5,239 bases of DNA from Hyphomicrobiales bacterium. Its GTDB lineage: Bacteria; Pseudomonadota; Alphaproteobacteria; Rhizobiales; Xanthobacteraceae. The translations under genes and the position numbers were made by a program. Shown here piece by piece: positions 1 through 5,239 of the stretch (positions within the stretch are counted from its first letter, which is position 1; each line of letters opens with the position of its first letter). Below the pieces are notes generated by a model. It was not told the origin of the DNA and ran no database searches. It saw only the letters and a list, made by a program, of their open reading frames with translations. The stretch lies in assembly GCA_023266695.1 (NCBI GenBank), contig JAHFPO010000124.1, positions 1,575 to 6,813 of the forward strand, read 5' to 3'.

Positions 1-45
1 CCCCTAATCTCCCACCGTTCTATATGGGCCGGGACTCGTCAGCGC

Positions 46-50
46 GGGAG
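46..50 (+). promoter_or_regulatory. Ribosome binding site deciding the DUF47 start
   Basis: GGGAG lies six bases before the ATG at 57. The alternative in-frame ATG at 24 is preceded by a pyrimidine-rich stretch without any Shine-Dalgarno match. This supports the shorter, 214-residue protein. Confidence 0.6.
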
Positions 51-56
51 CGCGTA

Positions 57-701
57 ATGCTGGACTGGTTTCACAAGCTGATGCCGAAGGAGGAGCGCTT
101 CTTCGAGCTGTTCGCGGGGCACTCGGAGAAAGTCGCGGCTGGCGCCAAGGCGCTGCGCCACATGCTCAACGGCGGGGAAGCGGTTCCGCGCCACTTCCAG
201 GAGGTGATGGACCGCGAGCAAGAGGCCGATGATATCACGCGCGAAGTGCTGATGGCGGTGCGCCGCACCTTCATCACCCCGTTCGATCGCGGCGCGATCC
301 GGAACCTCATCACCTCGATGGATAACTCGATCGACCAGATGCAGAAGACCGCCAAAGGCATCATCCTGTTCGAGCAGCGCTCGTTCACGCCGCAGATGAA
401 GGAAACGGCGGACTTGATCGTGAAGTGCGCCGGTCTCGTTCAGGAAGCGATGCCGCTGTTGCGCTCGATCAGCCCGCACGCCAACCGGTTGAGCGACATC
501 GCCGCGGAAGTCTCGCAGCTCGAGGGACGCGCCGATGAATTGCACGACACCGGGCTGAAGGAACTCTACCAAAAACATTTGAACTCGGACCCGCTCGCCT
601 TCTTTGTCGGCAACGAGGTCTATGATCATCTGGAAAAGGTGGTCGATCGCTTCGACGACGTGGCGAACGAGATTCATGGGATCGTGATCGAGCACGTGTG
701 A
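57..701 (+). CDS. DUF47 family PhoU-like protein, probable Pit accessory protein
   Basis: The 214-residue, mostly helical and soluble protein looks like the DUF47 family, which is related to PhoU. Visible features are the N-terminal stretch FFELFAGHSEKV (residues 16-26), two acidic ExxxD-type motifs typical of metal-binding PhoU-like bundles (E54-D58 in REQEADDI and E156-D160 in LEGRADEL), the segment TPFDRGAIRNLI near residues 74-85, and the C-terminal DVANEIHGIVIEHV. The length matches the usual 205-220 residues. I chose the ATG at 57 because GGGAG lies six bases upstream (46-50) and the protein then begins as family members do; the in-frame ATG at 24 has no ribosome site. The pit gene starts 19 bases downstream, so the two are probably co-transcribed. 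By family knowledge, DUF47 proteins encoded beside pit are cytoplasmic partners or regulators of the phosphate transporter. The exact role here is inferred. Confidence 0.9.
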   Translation: MLDWFHKLMPKEERFFELFAGHSEKVAAGAKALRHMLNGGEAVPRHFQEVMDREQEADDITREVLMAVRRTFITPFDRGAIRNLITSMDNSIDQMQKTAKGIILFEQRSFTPQMKETADLIVKCAGLVQEAMPLLRSISPHANRLSDIAAEVSQLEGRADELHDTGLKELYQKHLNSDPLAFFVGNEVYDHLEKVVDRFDDVANEIHGIVIEHV

Positions 702-720
702 GCGTGCCGGGGCGGGAACA

Positions 721-1728
721 ATGGAATCGAGCGCGCTAGTGCTACCCGTTCTGATCGGGCTGATCATCGTCGCGATCGCCTTCGATTTTTTGAACGGCCT
801 GCACGACGCGGCGAATTCGATCGCCACCATCGTCTCGACGCGGGTGTTGCGGCCGCAGACCGCGGTCGCTTGGGCCGCCTTCTTCAATTTCATCGCTTTC
901 CTGTTCTTCGGCTTGCACGTCGCCGAGACGCTCGGTGTCGGGATCGTGGCGGCGCAGGTGATCGATGCGCGCGTCATCTTCGGCGCGCTCGTCGGTGCCA
1001 TCTCGTGGAATCTCATCACCTGGTACTACGGAATCCCGTCGTCGAGCTCGCACGCGCTCATCGGCGGTCTGCTCGGCGCCGGAATCACCAAGGGGGGCAC
1101 GAGCGCGGTCGTCTGGGCCGGCGTGAGCAAGGCCGGTATCGCCATCGTGCTCTCGCCGTTCCTGGGCTTCTTGCTCGCACTCTTCCTCATGTTCGTTGTG
1201 TCCTGGCTGTTCGTGCGCGCGACACCCTATGCCGTGGACAGTATCTTCCGCACGATGCAGTTCGTGTCGGCGTCGTTCTATTCGCTCGGCCATGGCGGCA
1301 ACGACGCGCAGAAGACCATGGGCATCATCGCCGTGCTGCTCTTTTCGCAGGGCATGCTCGGAGACAAGTTCTACGTGCCGTTCTGGGTGGTGCTCGCCTG
1401 CCAGGCGGCGATGGGGCTCGGCACGTTGATCGGCGGCTGGCGCATCGTGAAGACCATGGGTTCGAAGATCACGCGGCTCACGCCGGTGCAGGGCTTCTGC
1501 GCGGAAACTTGCGGTGCTACCATGCTGTTCACCGCCACCGAGCTCGGCATCCCGGTCTCGACCACGCACACCATCACCGGCTGCATCATCGGCGTGGGGG
1601 CGGCACGCAAGACCTCCGCCGTGCGCTGGGGCGTCGCCGGCAGCATCCTGATCGCCTGGGTCATCACCATCCCGGCGTCGGGCGTCATTGCCGCGCTGAC
1701 CTATCTCGCCACCGGTCTGCTCGGCTGA
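721..1728 (+). CDS. pit: Inorganic phosphate transporter, PiT family
   Basis: This 335-residue integral inner-membrane protein belongs to the PiT family, low-affinity carriers that move phosphate (usually as a metal-phosphate complex with protons). The two inverted family repeats are clear. The first has FLNGLHDAANSIATIVSTRV (residues 23-42) and GIPSSSSHALIGG (104-116). The second has GHGGNDAQKTMG (190-201) and GIPVSTTHTITG (276-287). About ten hydrophobic segments are visible. The protein is short for the family because it lacks the long central cytoplasmic loop of E. coli PitA, resembling the compact Pit type common in other bacteria. The ATG at 721 follows a modest purine-rich stretch (709-718) and directly precedes the first membrane segment. 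It lies 19 bases after the DUF47 gene, with which it likely forms an operon. Substrate and ion coupling are inferred from the family; sulfate permease relatives exist but usually differ in context. Confidence 0.94.
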   Translation: MESSALVLPVLIGLIIVAIAFDFLNGLHDAANSIATIVSTRVLRPQTAVAWAAFFNFIAFLFFGLHVAETLGVGIVAAQVIDARVIFGALVGAISWNLITWYYGIPSSSSHALIGGLLGAGITKGGTSAVVWAGVSKAGIAIVLSPFLGFLLALFLMFVVSWLFVRATPYAVDSIFRTMQFVSASFYSLGHGGNDAQKTMGIIAVLLFSQGMLGDKFYVPFWVVLACQAAMGLGTLIGGWRIVKTMGSKITRLTPVQGFCAETCGATMLFTATELGIPVSTTHTITGCIIGVGAARKTSAVRWGVAGSILIAWVITIPASGVIAALTYLATGLLG

Positions 1729-1729
1729 T

Positions 1730-1749
1730 CGCGATTGTCGCGCTATAAT
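1730..1749 (+). promoter_or_regulatory. Candidate promoter with adjoining inverted repeat before the DUF6494 gene
   Basis: A perfect -10 consensus TATAAT sits at 1744-1749. No good -35 box is seen at the normal distance (1721-1726 reads TCGGCT). Immediately upstream is a perfect dyad CGCGA-TTG-TCGCG at 1730-1742, which could be an operator or activator site. Transcription would begin around 1756-1757, leaving a leader of only about 11 bases that still keeps AGGAG. The call rests on the -10 match alone, so an internal operon promoter is plausible, not proven. Confidence 0.45.
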
Positions 1750-1754
1750 CGGGC

Positions 1755-1761
1755 GAAGGAG
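1755..1761 (+). promoter_or_regulatory. Strong ribosome binding site for the DUF6494 gene
   Basis: GAAGGAG lies six bases before the ATG at 1768 and is the best Shine-Dalgarno match in the window. It rules out the in-frame TTG at 1735, whose reading would run through the -10 box. Confidence 0.75.
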
Positions 1762-1767
1762 ATCATC

Positions 1768-1974
1768 ATGAACGAAGATGTGCTCAACAACAGCATCCGG
1801 AAGTACCTGAAGACGGTGGGCGTCACCTCGCAGCGCGAGATCGAGAAGGCGGTGCGAGAAGGCATCGCCAGCGGACGCCTCAAAGGCAAGGAGACCTTGC
1901 CGGCCAAGGTCGTGCTGACGCTCGGCCAGGTCGATCTTCATTTCGAAGTGAAGGGCTCGATCGAGCTCGCATAA
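1768..1974 (+). CDS. Small DUF6494-like protein
   Basis: This 68-residue cytoplasmic protein has no signal peptide or membrane segment. It resembles the small proteins called DUF6494: start MNEDVLNNSIRKYLKTVGV, then TSQREIEKAV (residues 20-29), a linker GRLKGKETLPA, and a C-terminal beta-like stretch KVVLTLGQVDLHFEVKGSIEL. The layout suggests a helical N-terminal half and a two- or three-stranded C-terminal half. I assigned the family from memory of its members, not from a search. The gene lies 39 bases after pit, on the same strand, with an ideal ribosome site and a consensus -10 box in the gap. It may therefore be made both from the pit transcript and on its own. No biochemical function is known to me; a role linked to phosphate uptake is only suggested by the neighbourhood. 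Confidence 0.75.
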   Translation: MNEDVLNNSIRKYLKTVGVTSQREIEKAVREGIASGRLKGKETLPAKVVLTLGQVDLHFEVKGSIELA

Positions 1975-2018
1975 ACAATGCGGGGCCGTTCGACCTGGTA
2001 CTCTATCTTGTCGATCGT

Positions 2019-2111
2019 ATGCCGCTCGACGGCCGCACCAGGCAGATCGTGCGCATCATCGTCATCGTCATCGGTATCCTGGCGCTCTTGCGCTATCTCG
2101 CCGTCTTCTGA
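2019..2111 (+). CDS. Putative single-pass membrane micro-protein, possibly frameshifted
   Basis: The reading frame ending at the TGA at 2109-2111 looks coding although it is too short for routine gene calling. From the ATG at 2019 it gives 30 residues: a basic, polar start MPLDGRTRQIVR and then a hydrophobic helix (IIVIVIGILALL) ending RYLAVF. The same frame continues sensibly upstream (PFDLVLYLVDR before the methionine) and 34 of the 41 codons from 1986 to 2108 end in G or C, higher than in the neighbouring frame. No normal start codon lies further upstream in this frame before 1974. An ATG at 1978, three bases after the DUF6494 stop, is one frame off; one extra G in the run at 1982-1985 would join it to this frame and give a 44-residue protein beginning MRGPFDLVLYLVDR. 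The C-terminal half loosely recalls small membrane proteins of the Thivi_2564 type, a weak memory-based lead. No Shine-Dalgarno site is seen before 2019. Confidence 0.4.
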   Translation: MPLDGRTRQIVRIIVIVIGILALLRYLAVF

Positions 2112-2126
2112 GCCATAAGGCCAGCA

Positions 2127-2159
2127 CCGAGCCGGCTCGGCCCGCGCGCTCGCCGCGGG
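2127..2159. repeat. Two adjacent GC-rich inverted repeats
   Basis: The first is a perfect 14-base palindrome, CCGAGCCGGCTCGG (2127-2140). It is followed with no gap by CCCGCG (2141-2146), a seven-base loop, and CGCGGG (2154-2159). The only T-rich bases downstream are CTTT at 2166-2169, so a classic intrinsic terminator is not shown. Transcript-end stabilisation, weak termination or a protein-binding site are all possible. Confidence 0.4.
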
Positions 2160-2167
2160 AACCATCT

Positions 2168-2196
2168 TTGACGTGTGCGCCCGCCGCAATTTTCGC
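2168..2196 (+). promoter_or_regulatory. Weak candidate promoter for the ARPP-1 gene
   Basis: TTGACG at 2168-2173 matches five of six bases of the -35 consensus. The expected -10 position (about 2189-2196) holds only ATTTTCGC, a poor match, as is often tolerated in alphaproteobacteria. The inverted repeat GCCGCA (2183-2188) / TGCGGC (2199-2204) overlaps this region. The position, some 130 bases before the gene start, is reasonable for its promoter, but the support is thin. Confidence 0.25.
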
Positions 2197-2317
2197 GGTG
2201 CGGCACCATGATGAAACCGGAAATCCGCCGCAGCCGGTCCAAATTGGAGCCCCAGATCGGCAGTACCTGCCGCATCGCGACAACAACAATCCTTCCCGAT
2301 TCAACCCCCTGAATCCC

Positions 2318-2323
2318 GAGGAG
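2318..2323 (+). promoter_or_regulatory. Ribosome binding site of the ARPP-1 gene
   Basis: GAGGAG lies five bases before the ATG at 2329. Together with the signal peptide that begins right at this ATG, it fixes the start. Confidence 0.65.
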
Positions 2324-2328
2324 CTCCC

Positions 2329-3381
2329 ATGCGGCGCCAATCGTTTCCAGGCCTGGCCGTTCTATGCGCGGCCGCGCTCCTATTCAGCCTCTCCCATGTT
2401 GCCAATGCTGCGACCGAAAACCGGATTTCCGGTCCTTACACCCACGAAAACCTCTCGATCTACTTCGTCCACGGCGCCTCCGCCGGCGGCCCGGTGCCGC
2501 TCACGCTCGCCGAGGCGCTGGCCAAGAGCCGCGTACGGGTGATCGAGACCGGCAACGTCAACCGGCTCGAGATCGAAAACCTCGGCGACGAGGAAGTGTT
2601 CGTCCAGTCCGGCGATATCGTGAAGGGCGGCAAGCAGGACCGCGTGCTGAGCGTGAGCCTCGTGCTGCCGCCGCGTTCGGGCCTGATCCCGATCGCGTCG
2701 TTCTGCGTCGAACAGGGCCGCTGGAGCGCGCGCGGCCGGGAGGACGTGGGGAAGTTCTCCAGCGCCGCCGCCGCCATGCCTTCGCGCGAAGCCAAGATCG
2801 CGATGAGCGCGCCCGAGCCGTCCCAGGGGGCGGGTGCGGCGAACTCGTTCCTCCCGGGCGATACCGGATCGCGACAACAGCGCGTGTGGCGAAGCGTGAC
2901 GAGCAGCCAGGAAAGTCTGAACAACAATCTCGGCGCGCCGGTCGTATCCGGCATATCGCGCACGAGCCTGCAGCTCTCGCTCGAGAACGAGAAGCTCAAG
3001 GAAGCGCAGAAGAAATACGTGAACTCGCTCGCCGCCGCCGGCGAGAAGGACAAGGACATCGTCGGCTATGTCATCGCCGTCAACGGCGATCTCAACAGCG
3101 CCGACATCTATCCCTCCAACGGCCTGTTCCGCAAAATGTGGCCGAAGCAGCTCGCCGCCGCAGCGACCGAGGCGATCGGCGAGAAGAACGCCAAATCCGC
3201 CGCGCCGCCCTCGATCGAGGCGGTGACGGCGTTCCTGGCGGCGGCGGGTGAGGGCAAGGCGACCAAAAGGGAATTGCCGGCGAATATCAGTCTGCAAACG
3301 CTCGATTCGCCGAAAGCCATGCTGCTCGAGACGACGCGGAAAGAGGGTGCCTTCGTGCACCGGAGCTATCTGGCGAAATAG
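2329..3381 (+). CDS. Exported ARPP-1 (DUF6569)-like domain protein
   Basis: The 350-residue protein begins with a clear Sec signal peptide: a basic start (MRRQ), a hydrophobic core (LAVLCAAALLFSL, residues 9-21) and a likely signal peptidase I site after ANA at 25-27. The mature protein carries the ARPP-1 core: NLSIYFVHG (41-49), TLAEAL (59-64), VIETGNVNRLEIENLGDEEVF split over 71-91, GDIVKGGKQDRVL (95-107) and CVEQGRW (126-132). A polar, low-complexity middle (about 140-215, rich in Ala, Ser and Gln) separates it from a C-terminal part with EKLKEAQKKYV (221-231), IVGYVIAVNGDL (244-255), DIYPSNGLFRKMWPKQL (259-275) and FVHRSYLAK at the end. The family has no established biochemical activity that I know. 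Location in the periplasm is inferred from the signal peptide. It stands alone on this strand, downstream of a 354-base gap and before a strong terminator, so it is probably its own transcription unit. The family assignment is from recalled motifs. Confidence 0.75.
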   Translation: MRRQSFPGLAVLCAAALLFSLSHVANAATENRISGPYTHENLSIYFVHGASAGGPVPLTLAEALAKSRVRVIETGNVNRLEIENLGDEEVFVQSGDIVKGGKQDRVLSVSLVLPPRSGLIPIASFCVEQGRWSARGREDVGKFSSAAAAMPSREAKIAMSAPEPSQGAGAANSFLPGDTGSRQQRVWRSVTSSQESLNNNLGAPVVSGISRTSLQLSLENEKLKEAQKKYVNSLAAAGEKDKDIVGYVIAVNGDLNSADIYPSNGLFRKMWPKQLAAAATEAIGEKNAKSAAPPSIEAVTAFLAAAGEGKATKRELPANISLQTLDSPKAMLLETTRKEGAFVHRSYLAK

Positions 3382-3405
3382 CTTCGCCGAGTGTTCAGAT
3401 ATCGG

Positions 3406-3451
3406 CGATGGATTCGGCCGGCGTCTTGAAGGCGCCGGCCGTTTTCCATCG
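3406..3451 (+). terminator. Long hairpin terminator between convergent genes
   Basis: The inner stem CGGCCGGCG (3415-3423) pairs with CGCCGGCCG (3433-3441), extended inward by a C-G and a T-G pair to a five-base loop TTGAA, and is followed by TTTT (3442-3445). An outer stem CGATGGA (3406-3412) / TCCATCG (3445-3451) flanks it. On the plus strand this is a good intrinsic terminator for the ARPP-1 gene, 24 bases after its stop. On the minus strand the same hairpin forms just after the copper ATPase gene but lacks a clear T-run, so termination there is less certain. Confidence 0.75.
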
Positions 3452-3458
3452 GCGCCGG

Positions 3459-5239
3459 CTATAGACGAGCCTTGCGCAATCGCAATGCATTCCCGACGAC
3501 GCTCACCGAGGACGCCGCCATCGCCGCCGCCGCGATGATGGGCGAGAGCAGGATGCCGAAGGCGGGATAGAGCACGCCGGCCGCGATCGGCACGCCGAGC
3601 GCGTTATAGACGAAGGCGAAGAACAGATTCTGCCGGATGTTGCGCATGGTGGCGCGCGAAAGCCTCCGCGCCCGCACGAGGCCGCCGAGATCGCCCTTTA
3701 AGAGCGTGATCCCGGCGCTCTCGATTGCCACATCGGTGCCGGTGCCCATGGCGATGCCGACCTCGGCGGCGGCGAGCGCGGGGGCGTCGTTGACGCCGTC
3801 GCCGGCCATGGCGACCTTGCCGCCTTCGCGCTGCAGGCGCGCGACCACTTCGCTCTTTTCGCCCGGCAGCACCTCGGCCCGCACTTCCTCGAGGCCGAGC
3901 TGGCGTGCCACCGCCTCGGCGCTCACACGGTTGTCGCCGGTGAGCATGACGATGCGGATGCCCTCGCGCGCGAGGGCCGCGAGCGCCGCGGGCGTCGTCG
4001 CCTTCACCGGGTCGGCGATGGCGATGACGCCGGCGGCTTTGCCGTCGATAGCGGCGAAGATCGCGGTGGCGCCGTCGCGGCGCAGCCGCGCCGCTTCGGA
4101 TTCGAGCGCCGCGGTCGAGATCCCGAGCTCGGCGAAGAACCTCGCGTTGCCGAGCGCGACCCTGCGGCCATCGACCTTGCCGGTCGCGCCCTTGCCCGCC
4201 GGCGAGTCGAAATCCTCGGGCTTTGCGAGGGCGATCCCGCGCTCCGCCGCCGCCGCCACGATCGCCGCCGCCAGCGGATGCTCGCTCGCGCGCTCCAGGC
4301 TGGCGGCGAGGCGGAGCAACTCCTTGTCCTCGAAGCCCGCCGCCGGCTCGACCGCCACCACTTTCGGCTTGCCTTCGGTCAGCGTCCCGGTCTTGTCGAT
4401 GACGAGGGTGTCGATTTTCTCCATGCGCTCGAGCGCTTCGGCGTTCTTGATCAGGACGCCCGCCTCGGCGCCGCGGCCGACCCCCACCATGATCGACATC
4501 GGGGTGGCGAGACCGAGCGCGCACGGGCAGGCGATGATGAGCACGGTGACGGCGGCGACGAGGCCGAAGGCGTAGCGCGGCTCCGGCCCGAACGTCGCCC
4601 AGGCGGCGAAGGCCGCGAGCGCCACCGCGATCACCAGCGGCACGAACCAGGCCGAGACCTGGTCGGCGAGGCGCTGGATCGGCGCGCGCGAGCGCTGGGC
4701 TTCCGCCACCATCTGCACGATGCGGGCGAGCAGCGTGTCGCGGCCGACGCGGTCGGCGCGCATCACGAAGCTGCCGGAGCGGTTGAGCGTGCCGGCGATG
4801 ACTTTCGCGCCCGTGTTCTTGGTCACCGGCATCGACTCGCCCGTCACCATGGATTCATCGAGCGCGGAGCGGCCCTCGATCAATTCGCCGTCGACCGGAA
4901 CCTTCTCGCCCGGGCGCACGCGCAGCCGGTCGCCGACGGCGATCTCCTCGAGCGGGACTTCGCCCTCGCCGCCGCCTTCGCCGATCCGGCGCGCGGTCTT
5001 GGGGGCGAGGTCGAGGAGCGCGCGGATCGCGCGCGCGGTCGCCGCGCGCGCGCCGAGTTCCAGCACCTGACCGAGGAGCACCAGCACGGTGATGACGGCG
5101 GCGGCCTCGAAATAGACTGCGACCGCGCCGTCAGGCGCGCGGAAGGCGGTGGGGAAAATGCCCGGCGAGAGCGTCGCGATCACGCTGTAGAGGAAAGCGA
5201 CGCCGACGCCGATGGCGATCAGCGTGAACATGTTGAGGT
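3459..5239 (-). CDS. copA: Cu(I)-exporting P1B-type ATPase, CopA-like, 5' end cut by the window edge
   Basis: At least 590 residues of a heavy-metal P-type ATPase are present, read from the right edge to the stop at 3459-3461. Numbering from the methionine codon at 5231-5229: the actuator motif TGES is at 130-133; the metal-site motif CPC at 235-237 in the following membrane helix; the phosphorylated aspartate in DKTGT at 279-283; the P1B hallmark SEHPL at 316-320; TGDN at 431-434; and the hinge GDGVNDA at 477-483. The last two helices carry YN (542-543) and MAASS (571-575). CPC, YN and MxxSS are the Cu(I) selectivity set, so it should pump Cu(I) out of the cytoplasm at ATP cost. The frame stays open upstream of 5231 (reading LN before MFTLIA), and CopA proteins usually run 720-830 residues, so the N-terminal metal-binding domains and first helices lie outside. 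Promoter and regulation cannot be seen. No key residue is missing. A silver-transporting relative is the main alternative. Confidence 0.95.
   Translation of the reverse strand, partial: LNMFTLIAIGVGVAFLYSVIATLSPGIFPTAFRAPDGAVAVYFEAAAVITVLVLLGQVLELGARAATARAIRALLDLAPKTARRIGEGGGEGEVPLEEIAVGDRLRVRPGEKVPVDGELIEGRSALDESMVTGESMPVTKNTGAKVIAGTLNRSGSFVMRADRVGRDTLLARIVQMVAEAQRSRAPIQRLADQVSAWFVPLVIAVALAAFAAWATFGPEPRYAFGLVAAVTVLIIACPCALGLATPMSIMVGVGRGAEAGVLIKNAEALERMEKIDTLVIDKTGTLTEGKPKVVAVEPAAGFEDKELLRLAASLERASEHPLAAAIVAAAAERGIALAKPEDFDSPAGKGATGKVDGRRVALGNARFFAELGISTAALESEAARLRRDGATAIFAAIDGKAAGVIAIADPVKATTPAALAALAREGIRIVMLTGDNRVSAEAVARQLGLEEVRAEVLPGEKSEVVARLQREGGKVAMAGDGVNDAPALAAAEVGIAMGTGTDVAIESAGITLLKGDLGGLVRARRLSRATMRNIRQNLFFAFVYNALGVPIAAGVLYPAFGILLSPIIAAAAMAASSVSVVGNALRLRKARL

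Larger units (their letters stand above)
2112..2328. other. Intergenic stretch with hairpins, no gene seen
   Basis: Between the micro-protein frame and the ARPP-1 gene I see no convincing coding sequence. An ATG-started frame of 34 codons at 2208-2312 exists but has an unremarkable, arginine- and threonine-rich sequence and no ribosome site. The stretch carries three inverted repeats and one possible -35 box, listed separately, so it most likely holds the end of the upstream transcript and the promoter and leader of the ARPP-1 gene. Confidence 0.5.

Noticed and set aside
21..26. TATATG as a possible -10 box before the DUF47 gene
   Set aside because: The matching -35 region would lie outside the window or in unremarkable bases, so it cannot be assessed.
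743..816. First Pit signature reads NGLHDAAN instead of an ND-type motif
   Set aside because: Histidine-aspartate in the first repeat and asparagine-aspartate in the second is normal for bacterial Pit proteins such as E. coli PitA, so this is not an anomaly.
39..1019. Long minus-strand open frame opposite the DUF47 gene
   Set aside because: It spans the antisense of two well-recognised genes and has shadow-like composition.
742..1941. Long minus-strand open frame opposite pit
   Set aside because: It is rich in His, Arg, Asp and Glu without any recognisable motif, as expected from the antisense of a GC-rich membrane-protein gene, and it lies over a certain PiT gene.
1938..2189. Minus-strand frame with a run of aspartates
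   Set aside because: The aspartate run is just the antisense of the ATC/GTC repeat that encodes the hydrophobic helix on the plus strand; no ribosome site or motif supports it.
2380..3360. Minus-strand open frame opposite the ARPP-1 gene
   Set aside because: Arg-, His- and Glu-rich antisense shadow; the plus-strand frame has a signal peptide, ribosome site and family motifs.
3604..4575. Long open frames on both strands inside the copper ATPase gene
   Set aside because: They are shadows: one is an Arg-rich alternate frame, the other an Ala-, Ser- and Pro-rich antisense frame. All P-type ATPase motifs lie in the chosen minus-strand frame.
5229..5239. The ATG at 5231 as the true start of the copper ATPase
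   Set aside because: It would omit the first membrane helices needed by P1B ATPases, and the frame stays open to the window edge with residues typical of the family, so the gene is cut by the window, not naturally short.

Overview
The window is GC-rich, densely coded DNA of a Gram-negative type. It has short intergenic gaps, a signal peptide on one protein and a bacterial sigma-70-like -10 box. The best guess is a pseudomonadotan (proteobacterial) chromosome, probably alpha- or betaproteobacterial. That guess rests on the style of the proteins, not on any marker gene, so the taxonomy is uncertain.

Left part (57-1974, plus strand): a phosphate-transport cluster. A PhoU-like DUF47 protein is followed after 19 bases by a short Pit-type inorganic phosphate transporter. 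After 39 bases comes a 68-residue protein of the DUF6494 type with its own perfect -10 box and a strong ribosome binding site. DUF47-pit is a common bacterial pair in which the DUF47 protein is thought to act as accessory or regulator of the transporter.

Middle (1975-2328): 354 bases without a secure gene. The stretch holds a short reading frame that looks like a single-pass membrane micro-protein, either starting at 2019 or broken by a one-base slip near 1982-1985. It also holds two adjacent GC-rich hairpins (2127-2159), a weaker hairpin (2183-2204) and a possible -35 box.

Right-middle (2329-3381, plus strand): an exported 350-residue protein with an ARPP-1 (DUF6569)-like core, function unknown. 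It ends before a long hairpin terminator at 3406-3451.

Right end (3459-5239, minus strand): a Cu(I)-exporting P1B-type ATPase (CopA-like) that converges on the ARPP-1 gene. Its amino-terminal part, including any heavy-metal-binding domains, lies beyond the right edge.

I see no mobile element, CRISPR array, tRNA or rRNA. Nothing here clearly amounts to a new multi-gene system. The best leads are the putative membrane micro-protein after the DUF6494 gene, the small DUF6494 protein next to Pit, and the uncharacterised exported ARPP-1 protein.
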